From an uncultured Peptococcaceae bacterium (GTDB lineage: Bacteria > Bacillota > Dehalobacteriia > UBA4068), in contig CAMZIS010000008.1 of assembly GCA_947307285.1 (NCBI GenBank), positions 1 to 16,410 on the forward strand: 16,410 bases of DNA, in the 5' to 3' direction. The notes beneath the pieces were generated by a model. The model saw only the letters and a list, made by a program, of their open reading frames with translations. It was not told the origin of the DNA and ran no database searches. Shown here in pieces: positions 1 through 6,763 of the stretch (the first letter of the stretch is position 1; every line of letters starts with the position of its first letter). The position numbers and the translations under genes were made by a program.

Positions 1-1100
1 AGCGGGGTCACGTCCAGCAGCAGCACGTCCTTGACTTCCTTGTTCAGGATGCCGCCCTGGATGGCCGCGCCCAAAGCCACGCATTCGTCGGGGTTGATGC
101 CCTTATGCGGTTCTTTGCCGATGAGCTTGCGGATGGCTTCCTGCACGGCGGGGATACGGGTGGAGCCGCCTACCAGCAGCACGCGGTCGATATCCGCGGC
201 GGTGAGGCCGGCGTCCTGCATGGCCTGCTTGGTGGGGCCGACGGTCTTTTGCACCAAATCGGCGGTGAGCTCGTCGAACTTGGCCCGGGTCAGGTTGTAA
301 TCCAGGTGCTGCGGCACGTTGTCGACCACGGTGATGAAGGGCAGGTTGATGTTGGAGGTCATGGTGCCGGACAGCTCGATCTTGGCCTTTTCGGCAGCCT
401 CTCTCAGGCGCTGCATGGCCATTTTGTCGCCGGCCAGGTCCACGCCCTTTTCGCGGCGGAACATATCCACCAGGAAGTCGACGATGCGCTGATCGAAGTC
501 GTCGCCGCCCAGGAAGTTGTTGCCGGAGGTGGCCTTCACCTGGAACACGCCTTCGTCCAGCTCCAGGATGGAAACGTCGAAGGTGCCGCCGCCCAGGTCG
601 AACACGAGGACGGTGTGCTCTTCGGATTTATCCAGGCCGTAGGCCAGGGCCGCGGCGGTAGGCTCGTTGATGATACGCAGGACTTCCAGACCGGCGATCT
701 TGCCCGCGTCCTTGGTAGCCTGACGCTGGGAGTCGGAGAAGTAGGCCGGCACGGTGATGACGGCCTGCGTGACGGGCTCGCCCAGATAGGCTTCGGCGTC
801 TGCCTTCAGCTTCTGCAGGATGAAGGCGGAGATCTCCGGCGGCTGATAGCTCTTGCCGCCCATCTTCACTTCCACCTTCTGGCCCATCTTACGCTTGATG
901 GACATGACGGTGTTGTCCGGGTTGGTGACTGCCTGCCGCTTGGCCACCTGGCCGATGAGGCGTTCGCCGTTGGCGAAAGCGACTACGGACGGGGTGGTGC
1001 GGGCGCCTTCGGGATTGGGGATAACGATAGCCTCGCCGCCTTCCATTACGGCGACGCAGGAATTGGTCGTACCAAGGTCGATACCGATAACTTTACTCAT
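1..1100 (-). CDS. dnaK: Chaperone DnaK (Hsp70), N-terminal part, cut by the window edge
   Basis: Hsp70 ATPase chaperone that binds exposed hydrophobic segments of cytoplasmic proteins and works with GrpE and DnaJ. Translating the minus strand from the ATG at 1098-1100 gives 366 residues before the edge: the phosphate-1 loop GIDLGTTNS (residues 6-14), phosphate-2 loop DLGGGTFD (168-175), [11 protein letters not shown] (145-155) and adenosine motif LVGGSTRIP (309-317). The sequence stops at LLLDVTP, so almost the whole nucleotide-binding domain is present and the substrate-binding domain lies outside. The stretch after residue 70 is short, lacking the roughly 25-residue segment of Gram-negative DnaKs, which fits Bacillota. 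An AGGAGG-type ribosome binding site lies 8-13 bases before the ATG. It is the third gene after hrcA and grpE, 105 bases from grpE. That gap can form a small stem (ACAGC/GCTGT near 1165-1180) but shows no strong promoter. Confidence 0.98.
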   Translation of the reverse strand, partial: MSKVIGIDLGTTNSCVAVMEGGEAIVIPNPEGARTTPSVVAFANGERLIGQVAKRQAVTNPDNTVMSIKRKMGQKVEVKMGGKSYQPPEISAFILQKLKADAEAYLGEPVTQAVITVPAYFSDSQRQATKDAGKIAGLEVLRIINEPTAAALAYGLDKSEEHTVLVFDLGGGTFDVSILELDEGVFQVKATSGNNFLGGDDFDQRIVDFLVDMFRREKGVDLAGDKMAMQRLREAAEKAKIELSGTMTSNINLPFITVVDNVPQHLDYNLTRAKFDELTADLVQKTVGPTKQAMQDAGLTAADIDRVLLVGGSTRIPAVQEAIRKLIGKEPHKGINPDECVALGAAIQGGILNKEVKDVLLLDVTP

Positions 1101-1205
1101 TGCTGTTTCCTCCTTTGCGGGTGTATGGTTGATTTAAATTTTGATCGTTGGGATTTATAGTGAACAGCTGTGCGCTGTATCTATCTTTTTGACGTGGGAG
1201 CCGCT

Positions 1206-1811
1206 TCACTGGCCCACCTGGACCATGGCCGCCCGCAGCAGCCTGCCGCCCCAGGTGTAGCCCTTCTGCAGCACCATGATGACTTTGTTGTGGCCCTCTT
1301 CCCCGGCGTCCACCTGGCTGACCGCGTGGTGCAGCTTGGGATCGAATTCCTGACCTTCGGCCTCGATCTCGGCCAGGCCTGAATTAGCCAGCGCCGTCTG
1401 CAGCTGCTTCATGATCAGCTCCACTCCTTCACGGTCGGCCGTGTCTTCCATGGCGGCCAGGGCCCGCTCGAAATTGTCCAGCACCGGCAGGAGCCCTTCG
1501 GCCACGGCTGCCGCGGCCTTGCGGGAGGCTTCTTCGTTGTCGGCGCGGCTGCGGCGGCGGAAATTGTCGAAGTCCGCCTGCAGGCGCAGAAACCTGGCGT
1601 CCAGCTGCTCTTTTTCTTCCATCAGCTTGGCCTGCTCGGCTTCCAGCTCCTTGTACTGCCGCATATAGTCTTCCAGACTGAATTCGGCCTCTTCCTCTGC
1701 GGCGGGGGCTTCCGCTGCGTCAGCTGCGGCTTCTTCCGCCTGGGCGGTCAGCTCTTCTTCGCTTTCCTGCACTGCGGCGTCCTGGAGATCTTTTTCCGTG
1801 TTTTCGCTCAT
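1206..1811 (-). CDS. grpE: Nucleotide exchange factor GrpE
   Basis: 201-residue GrpE, the co-chaperone that releases ADP from DnaK. The first 45 residues are very acidic and alanine-rich, as is usual for the disordered GrpE tail. A long coiled coil follows (about 50-110) containing LQADFDNFRRR, then LLPVLDNFERAL, and the C-terminal beta domain with GQEFDPKLHHAV and QKGYTWGGRLLRAAMVQV, all family hallmarks. The start ATG (1809-1811) has AGGTG four bases upstream. The gene lies 49 bases after hrcA and 105 bases before dnaK on the same strand, so it should be transcribed from the CIRCE-controlled promoter upstream of hrcA. Length is normal for the family and nothing is missing. Confidence 0.97.
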   Translation of the reverse strand: MSENTEKDLQDAAVQESEEELTAQAEEAAADAAEAPAAEEEAEFSLEDYMRQYKELEAEQAKLMEEKEQLDARFLRLQADFDNFRRRSRADNEEASRKAAAAVAEGLLPVLDNFERALAAMEDTADREGVELIMKQLQTALANSGLAEIEAEGQEFDPKLHHAVSQVDAGEEGHNKVIMVLQKGYTWGGRLLRAAMVQVGQ

Positions 1812-1860
1812 TTTGCACCTCGGTAGTTTAGTGTATTATTGTTTACTGATTCATCGAAGA

Positions 1861-2892
1861 CTATTTCTTTTCTTTGTCGGACAGGGAACTGGACAATTCG
1901 TGGGCTATCTGTTCCATCAAAGCCACTGTGCGTCCGTAGCTCATACGGGTGGGGCCCAGCACGCCTATGCTGCCGGCCTTTTCGCCGTTGATGAAGTAGT
2001 TGGCCACCACCATGGAGCAATCCCGGGCGCTTTCCACCGGCATCTCGCCGCCGATGGTCACGTTCAGCGGCCCTTCGCCGGCGCCCTTGTCCAGCAGCTC
2101 GCTGACGTTGTTTTCCTCATCCAGCAGGTCCACCAGGCCCCTCAGACGGGAAATGTCCTGGAATTCCGGCTGGGAGAGCATATTCATCACGCCGCCGGTA
2201 AATACCCGGTTGCCGGAACCCAGCTGCAGGGCGGTCTCCAGCAGACCAAGGGTCTGGGCCCGCAGGCGTTCCCGCAGATGCAGCTCGGTCATTAGGCGGC
2301 TCAGCAGCTCTACGCTGATGTCGTTGAGCTCTTTGCCCCGCAGGGCGTTGCTCATGGCGGTCTCTATACTCATCAGCTCCGTCGGGTCCACGGGATCGCT
2401 CATGTCCACCACCTTGTGCTGGACGATGCCCACCGAAGTCTGAAGCACGGCCAGGACCTGGCGGTCGTTCAGGGGAACCAGCTGAATGTTTTCCAGCCGT
2501 CCCCGGGAGCTGGCCGGGATCAGGGCGAAGGCCGGGTATTTGGTGAGGCGGGACATCATGTTGATGCAGGAGCGCATATAGTCGTCGATCTCGGAGAACT
2601 CGCCGGCCAGGGCTTCCCTGATCTGCTGCTTTTGGGCCGGGGTCAGCCTTTCTCGCTCCATGAGGTTGTCCACGTAGAAGCGATAGCCCTTGGCGGAAGG
2701 GATGCGGCCGGCAGAGGTATGAGGCTGCTCGATATAGCCTTCGTCGGTCAGGTCGCTCATTTCGTTGCGCACGGTGGCCGGAGACACGCCCAGGTCGTAA
2801 CGCTTGGTGATGGTGCGGGAACCTACCGGCTCGGCGTTGGCGATATAGTCGTTGATGATAGCGCTGAGGACGCGTTTCTTACGTTCGTCCAT
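1861..2892 (-). CDS. hrcA: Heat-inducible transcription repressor HrcA
   Basis: Repressor of class I heat-shock genes; it binds CIRCE operators and needs GroEL to stay active. 343 residues from the chosen ATG at 2890-2892 (MDERKKRVL), which has GGAGGTG five to six bases upstream; an in-frame GTG at 2914-2916 lies inside the CIRCE element and is not used. The N-terminal winged helix (residues 1-75) carries IANAEPVGSRTITKRY, SPATVRNEMSDL and GYIEQPHTSAGRIPSAKGYR, which identify the family. A GAF-like dimerisation domain follows, ending with SYGRTVALMEQIAHELS. First gene of the operon with grpE and dnaK; a perfect CIRCE sits in its leader, so it represses itself. Confidence 0.97.
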   Translation of the reverse strand: MDERKKRVLSAIINDYIANAEPVGSRTITKRYDLGVSPATVRNEMSDLTDEGYIEQPHTSAGRIPSAKGYRFYVDNLMERERLTPAQKQQIREALAGEFSEIDDYMRSCINMMSRLTKYPAFALIPASSRGRLENIQLVPLNDRQVLAVLQTSVGIVQHKVVDMSDPVDPTELMSIETAMSNALRGKELNDISVELLSRLMTELHLRERLRAQTLGLLETALQLGSGNRVFTGGVMNMLSQPEFQDISRLRGLVDLLDEENNVSELLDKGAGEGPLNVTIGGEMPVESARDCSMVVANYFINGEKAGSIGVLGPTRMSYGRTVALMEQIAHELSSSLSDKEKK

Positions 2893-2909
2893 TAGCTTCA
2901 CCTCCACTG

Positions 2910-2936
2910 TTAGCACTCAACCCCTTCGAGTGCTAA
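2910..2936 (-). promoter_or_regulatory. CIRCE operator (HrcA binding site)
   Basis: Perfect inverted repeat TTAGCACTC, nine-base spacer, GAGTGCTAA, identical to the consensus CIRCE element. It begins four bases downstream of the -10 box of the hrcA promoter and ends 18 bases before the hrcA start codon, so HrcA bound here would block transcription of hrcA-grpE-dnaK. Confidence 0.97.
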
Positions 2937-2940
2937 CCAT

Positions 2941-2969
2941 ATTCTAATTCCAGCCTCTGGAAATGTCAA
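2941..2969 (-). promoter_or_regulatory. Sigma-A type promoter of hrcA-grpE-dnaK
   Basis: On the minus strand: TTGACA (-35, positions 2969-2964), a 17-base spacer, TAGAAT (-10, 2946-2941). The start point should fall at about 2934, at the edge of the CIRCE element. The spacer itself holds a perfect 6-bp inverted repeat, TTCCAG-CCT-CTGGAA (2948-2962). Confidence 0.9.
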
Positions 2970-3165
2970 GAGAAAATCTGACCTTTACGAAAAAAATTTG
3001 ACCATACGCCCGCGGCAGCCTGGCTGTTGCCGGCCAGCCTTCCTGAAATATCCTTGTTTAACTGGTCGTATGCATGAACAGCAGTCGCAGCGGAGCTGTA
3101 ACGCAGACATTTGCCGGCGATGATTCGGGAGGCGTACCATCGAACAAAGGGATCGCAGCGAGGTT
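2970..3165. other. Intergenic region between divergent hrcA and cyclase genes, no gene seen
   Basis: About 200 bases between the two divergent promoters. The longest reading frames here are short, lack ribosome binding sites and give low-complexity translations. A small inverted repeat (CAGCC-T-GGCTG near 3017-3027) is the only structure noticed. No tRNA, riboswitch or small gene could be supported. Confidence 0.6.
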
Positions 3166-3194
3166 TTGCTTATCATAATAAAATATGCTATACT
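3166..3194 (+). promoter_or_regulatory. Promoter of the cyclase-lipoprotein unit
   Basis: TTGCTT (-35, 3166-3171), 17-base spacer, TATACT (-10, 3189-3194), in an AT-rich pocket. The start point should be near 3201, leaving a leader of about 80 bases before the ATG at 3281. Confidence 0.8.
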
Positions 3195-3203
3195 GGTTTT
3201 GGC

Positions 3204-3231
3204 AAATAAAAAGCCGCCGGCCCGGCCGGCG
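3204..3231 (-). terminator. GC-rich hairpin in the cyclase leader; terminator-like on the minus strand
   Basis: Perfect arms CGCCGGCC (3215-3222) and GGCCGGCG (3224-3231). Read on the minus strand the hairpin is followed by TTTTTATTT (3212-3204), the layout of an intrinsic terminator. No minus-strand gene lies upstream, so it would only stop antisense RNA from the cyclase gene before it reached the hrcA promoter. On the plus strand it is a stable hairpin just after the predicted start point and may simply protect the mRNA 5' end. Confidence 0.45.
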
Positions 3232-3280
3232 CCACGGGAAAGACCATGATCAAACAAGTATAATAAGAGGAGGAAAAACC

Positions 3281-4033
3281 ATGTACAAGCTCTGGGAGAC
3301 CCTGGCAGACGCCAAGAAGCTCAAATGGGTGGAGCTTTCCCATCCCCTGAACAACGACAGCCCCTTCTGGTCCGGCATCCCCGAAGGCAGCGTGGAGCTG
3401 TCCAAGACCGTGTTCGACTGGGGCAATCCCATGCTGGAATGCCTCATCCAGACCTTCAAATTCCCCGGCCAGTTCGGCACTCACATCGATTTTCCGGGCC
3501 ACTTCGTCAAAGGACTGGCCTTGTCCGAGGAATTCGGGCCGGAACAGGCCGTGTGGCCCCTGTGCGTGATCGACATCACGGACAAGGTAGCCAAAGACCC
3601 CACCTACGCCGCCACGGCCGAGGACGTGAAGGAATACGAAGCCAAGTACGGCCCCATCCCGGACGGCGCCTTCGTGGCCCTGCGCACGGACTGGTACAAG
3701 AACTGGCCCGACATGGACGCCCTCTCCGGCATCGCGGAGGACGGCAGCGAGAACTTCCCCGGCTGGTCCCTGGACGCTCTGAAATACATCTACGAGGTGC
3801 GTCACGCCGCAGCCAGCGGCCACGAGACCCTGGACACCGACGCCTCCAAGGAAGCGGCCAAGGCCGGCGATCTGGCCTGCGAGCGCTACATTCTGGGCCT
3901 GGGCAAGCTGCAGATAGAAGTGCTGTGCAACCTGGACAAGGTCGCTCCGGCGGGGGCGGTGATCTTCGCCGCCTGGCCCCGCATCGAAGCCGCCACCGGC
4001 CTGCCGGTGCGCGTGTGGGCCATCACGGAATAA
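3281..4033 (+). CDS. Cyclase family protein (metal-dependent hydrolase, kynurenine-formamidase fold)
   Basis: 250-residue cytoplasmic protein of the cyclase family (PF04199), which includes kynurenine formamidase KynB and isatin hydrolase, enzymes that hydrolyse amide or lactam bonds using bound divalent metal. The signature GTHIDFPGHF gives H68, D70 and H74 in the HxDxxxH metal-binding arrangement. GHETLDTDAS (about 181-190) and the closing QIEVLCNLDKVAPAGAVIFAAWP are also typical of the family. The ATG at 3281 has AGGAGG seven bases upstream; a longer in-frame start at 3185 is excluded because it overlaps the promoter -10 box. A lipoprotein gene follows 61 bases later on the same strand. 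No tryptophan-degradation neighbours are present, so the substrate cannot be named. Confidence 0.9.
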   Translation: MYKLWETLADAKKLKWVELSHPLNNDSPFWSGIPEGSVELSKTVFDWGNPMLECLIQTFKFPGQFGTHIDFPGHFVKGLALSEEFGPEQAVWPLCVIDITDKVAKDPTYAATAEDVKEYEAKYGPIPDGAFVALRTDWYKNWPDMDALSGIAEDGSENFPGWSLDALKYIYEVRHAAASGHETLDTDASKEAAKAGDLACERYILGLGKLQIEVLCNLDKVAPAGAVIFAAWPRIEAATGLPVRVWAITE

Positions 4034-4094
4034 GGCTCGTTGTTCACACAGCCCCGGCGCGGACAGCCGGATAATAAAGAAAGAAGGTGCATCC

Positions 4095-4517
4095 ATGAAA
4101 AAGACCATGATCATGATCCTGCTGCTGAGCCTGGTCCTGCTGTTCGCCGCCTGCGGCGCGGACCTGAACGTTCTCGCCATCAACAACATCCAGCGCAGCG
4201 AGGACAGCATCACCGCCGACCTCACTTTCGACGGCAGCTACGAAAACGTCAGCGTGGCCTTCCACAGCGACGTGGACAACGACGCCTTTACCGGCACCGC
4301 GGATTACACCTGCGAGCTGGGGGCGGTGGAAGCGGGCCAGGCCTACCCGGTGGAAGCCACCACCGGCGGCGGCTGGACCTACAGCGGCGAATTCAGGATG
4401 GTTTCCATTTCCAACGGCCAGTTCAACATCGAACCGCCCGATCTGGCCGGTGAGACCATCGTCATCACCGTGCTGGACGGGGATACGGAGCTGATCAGCG
4501 CCGAATCAAAGCCTTGA
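4095..4517 (+). CDS. Small secreted lipoprotein of unknown function
   Basis: 140 residues with a typical lipoprotein signal: two lysines, a hydrophobic run and a lipobox-like LLFAAC with the acylated cysteine at residue 20. The mature part is acidic, rich in Thr, Ser, Gly and Asp, with alternating hydrophobic residues suggesting a beta-sandwich domain; it has no further cysteine pair or repeat that names a family, and I do not recognise it. The ribosome binding site GAAGGTG lies about seven bases before the ATG. It starts 61 bases after the cyclase gene with no terminator between them, so the two are probably cotranscribed, and a strong terminator follows. The pairing with a cytoplasmic hydrolase suggests an uptake or sensing role, but that is only an inference. 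Confidence 0.85.
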   Translation: MKKTMIMILLLSLVLLFAACGADLNVLAINNIQRSEDSITADLTFDGSYENVSVAFHSDVDNDAFTGTADYTCELGAVEAGQAYPVEATTGGGWTYSGEFRMVSISNGQFNIEPPDLAGETIVITVLDGDTELISAESKP

Positions 4518-4550
4518 GTCTCACTCTGACAAAGTAAAAATACAGGACAG

Positions 4551-4580
4551 AAAAAGGACGCCTTCGAGGGCGTCCTTTTT
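4551..4580. terminator. Bidirectional intrinsic terminator
   Basis: AAAAA, arm GGACGCC (4556-4562), loop TTCGAG, arm GGCGTCC (4569-4575), TTTTT. It has a T tract in both directions, so it ends the lipoprotein unit on the plus strand and the convergent hemW operon on the minus strand (hemW stop at 4598). Confidence 0.93.
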
Positions 4581-4597
4581 ATTATTCGTTTTATGCT

Positions 4598-5719
4598 TTA
4601 TACGAACTGCTCGAACACCAGATTGCCCAAAGCCACGCCTTTGGGCGTGAGGCGGATGGTGGCGTCGTCGCACTCGATCAATCCCTGATTCCGCAGCTGC
4701 CACAGCTCCAGGCGGAAGCGTTTCAGCGGGCTCACGCCGTAGCGCTGCTCGAAGGCCGCCACGTCCACCCCCCGCAGCAGGCGCAGGCCCAGGAACATGG
4801 CCTCGCCCATGATCTGCTCGATGCCGTAGTGCTCGTCCTCCGCCCAGGGCAGGCGGCCCTGCCGGATGGCCTCCGCGTAGATCTGCGGGTCCGGGGTGTT
4901 GGCGAAGCGGTGATCGTTCAGGCAGGAAGCGGCGGCGATGCCCAGCCCCAGGTAATTGTCCCGCTGCCAGTAGGCGCAGTTGTGGCGGCTCTCCCGGCCG
5001 GGACGGGCGAAATTGGCGATCTCGTACTGGAGATAGCCCTGCCGGGGCAGATAGTCCATGGCCAGCTCCAGCATGTCGGCGGCCAGATCGTCGTCGGGAG
5101 CGGCAAGGCTGCCCGCGTCAAGCGCCCGGCCCCAGGGGGTGTCCGGGTGGATGGTCAGACCGTACAAAGAGACGTGCTCCGGAGAAAGCTCCACCGCCCG
5201 CTCCAGGCTGTCCCGCCACTGGTCGATGCCCTGGCCGGGCAGGCCGTAGATCAGGTCCAGACTGATATTGTCGAAGCCGGCCTGCCGGGCCTCACGGACG
5301 GCGTGAGCCGTGCGCTCGCCGTCGTGGCCCCGGCCCATGGCCGAGAGCAGGTCAGGATCAAAGCTCTGGGCGCCCAGGGAGAGGCGGTCAACGCCCGCTT
5401 CGCGGAAGGCGATGAGGCGCGCCGGGTCCACCGTTTCCGGGTTGGCCTCCAGGGTGCATTCCGTGACCGGCGGCAGCAGGGAGAGCAGGCGGCCTATGGC
5501 CTCCGGCTCCATCAGGGAGGGAGTGCCGCCGCCAAAATAGACGGTGGAAAGGCGCGTCAGATCGGCCTTACCCTGCCACAGGGCCAGCTCCCGCTCCAGC
5601 AGGTCGGGATAGGCGGCGTAAAGCTCTCCGCACTCCGCCGCGGGAAAGCTCACGAAATCACAGTAATTGCATTTGCGCAGGCAAAAGGGTATATGGACGT
5701 AAAGCGAATCGATCCTCAT
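4598..5719 (-). CDS. hemW: Heme chaperone HemW (radical SAM, formerly HemN-like)
   Basis: Radical SAM protein that binds heme and hands it to target proteins; distinct from true coproporphyrinogen dehydrogenase HemN. 373 residues from the ATG at 5719. The [4Fe-4S]/SAM motif CLRKCNYC gives C13, C17 and C20 right after YVHIPF, followed by YFGGGTPSL, LEANPETV, LSLGAQSFD, DLIYGLPGQ and the HemW hallmark HNCAYWQRDNYLGLG, with a C-terminal winged-helix-like domain. The chosen start overlaps the holA stop as ATGA; a second ATG three codons upstream (5728) is possible but has GAGG only two bases away, while from 5719 the GAGGA is about ten bases off. Last gene of the comEA-comEC-holA-hemW run; it ends 18 bases from the shared terminator. 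Confidence 0.95.
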   Translation of the reverse strand: MRIDSLYVHIPFCLRKCNYCDFVSFPAAECGELYAAYPDLLERELALWQGKADLTRLSTVYFGGGTPSLMEPEAIGRLLSLLPPVTECTLEANPETVDPARLIAFREAGVDRLSLGAQSFDPDLLSAMGRGHDGERTAHAVREARQAGFDNISLDLIYGLPGQGIDQWRDSLERAVELSPEHVSLYGLTIHPDTPWGRALDAGSLAAPDDDLAADMLELAMDYLPRQGYLQYEIANFARPGRESRHNCAYWQRDNYLGLGIAAASCLNDHRFANTPDPQIYAEAIRQGRLPWAEDEHYGIEQIMGEAMFLGLRLLRGVDVAAFEQRYGVSPLKRFRLELWQLRNQGLIECDDATIRLTPKGVALGNLVFEQFV

Positions 5720-6762
5720 AGGGCGCATATCCTCATAATGGCCAGCTCCAGCCCGTCGTTCATCTCCACCTTGCCGCTTTTGACGTCTATATCCACGGCA
5801 AGCAGGATGTCCAGGGCGCGGATCAGCTGACGGTATTCATAAGCCCTGGCGGACGCCAGGCACTTTTTCACCACGTAGGGGTTGAGAGCCGCGGCGGAGG
5901 CGATATCGGGCTGGCTGAAGCCCCGGGCGGCCATGTCCTTGACCAGCAGGATGTTGCGGTACTGGCCGGCCAGCATGCCCAGGAGCTTTTGCGGCGATTC
6001 GCCCTGACGCAGCAGACGGCGCAGGGTGTCCACAGCGGCGGCCGGGTCCCGGGCCACGGTCTGATCGGTCAGCTCGAACACGCCGGCTGCGGCGGTGGCG
6101 GCCACCACGGCTTCGGCGTCGGACTGGGTGACGCGGCTCTTTCCGGCGCAGTACAATATCAGCTTGTCCGCCTCGCTTTTCAGGGCGGCCAGACCTTCGG
6201 CGCACATCAGGCACATATAGGAGATCACGCCCGGCTCCGGCGTTTTGGCGGCGGCGTGGAGATAATTCCTCAGCCACAGCTCCCGGGCGCCGCCTTTGGG
6301 CGAGACGAATTCCACCGCCCGGCCCGCCTTTTGCGCCGCCTTATAGATGCGGCTGTTGCGGGCCACCTCGCCCCGGGCGATGAGGATGAGCACCGTGTCC
6401 GGATTGGGGTCCTGCATATAATCGAGCAAAGGCTCGATATCCACCGGCTCGGCCGCTTCCTCTGCTTCCGGCTCCGGCTCGTCCTTGGCTTTCTTCTTCC
6501 TTTTGGCGCGGAACCAGTCCGCGCCGCGGACGACGACCAGGCGTTTCTGCCCGAAAAAGCTGGCGGAATTAGCCAGCTGGGCCACGGCTGCCGGGTCGGT
6601 CTCGTCTCCGTTAAGGAGGTCCCGGTTCCACTCGTCCCCGTCGGGCAGGGTCAGCTGCGCGATGCGGCTCACCGCCTGCTCCAGCAGGAGGGTCTCCTCG
6701 CCCCAAAACAGATATACCGGGCAGGTCATGCCCAATTTCAGGCTGCTTTCCAGCTGCTGCAT
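5716..6762 (-). CDS. holA: DNA polymerase III subunit delta
   Basis: Delta subunit of the clamp loader; it opens the beta sliding clamp during replication. 348 residues, family length. Visible marks: VYLFWGEETLLLEQAV at the N-terminus, ASFFGQKRLVVVRGADWF (about 68-84), the NPDTVLILIARGEV strand, and the C-terminal collar with FELTDQTVARDPAAAVDTL and LAGQYRNILLVKDM. Between residues 85 and 109 is a low-complexity charged stretch, basic (KRKKKAK) then acidic (EPEPEAEEAAEP), longer than usual at that loop. The ATG (6760-6762) has GGAG seven bases upstream, inside the last codons of comEC, and only one base separates the two genes. The stop overlaps the hemW start. Confidence 0.93.
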   Translation of the reverse strand: MQQLESSLKLGMTCPVYLFWGEETLLLEQAVSRIAQLTLPDGDEWNRDLLNGDETDPAAVAQLANSASFFGQKRLVVVRGADWFRAKRKKKAKDEPEPEAEEAAEPVDIEPLLDYMQDPNPDTVLILIARGEVARNSRIYKAAQKAGRAVEFVSPKGGARELWLRNYLHAAAKTPEPGVISYMCLMCAEGLAALKSEADKLILYCAGKSRVTQSDAEAVVAATAAAGVFELTDQTVARDPAAAVDTLRRLLRQGESPQKLLGMLAGQYRNILLVKDMAARGFSQPDIASAAALNPYVVKKCLASARAYEYRQLIRALDILLAVDIDVKSGKVEMNDGLELAIMRICAL

Positions 6763-6763
6763 G

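Noticed and set aside
105..1160. Plus-strand open frame of 351 codons opposite dnaK
   Set aside because: Antisense shadow; the minus strand encodes unmistakable DnaK motifs through the whole stretch.
1101..1205. Separate promoter for dnaK between grpE and dnaK
   Set aside because: A TATAAA-like hexamer is present on the minus strand but there is no acceptable -35 at the right distance.
3185..3280. Longer N-terminus for the cyclase starting at 3185
   Set aside because: That start lies inside the promoter and before the GC hairpin; the ATG at 3281 has AGGAGG at ideal distance.
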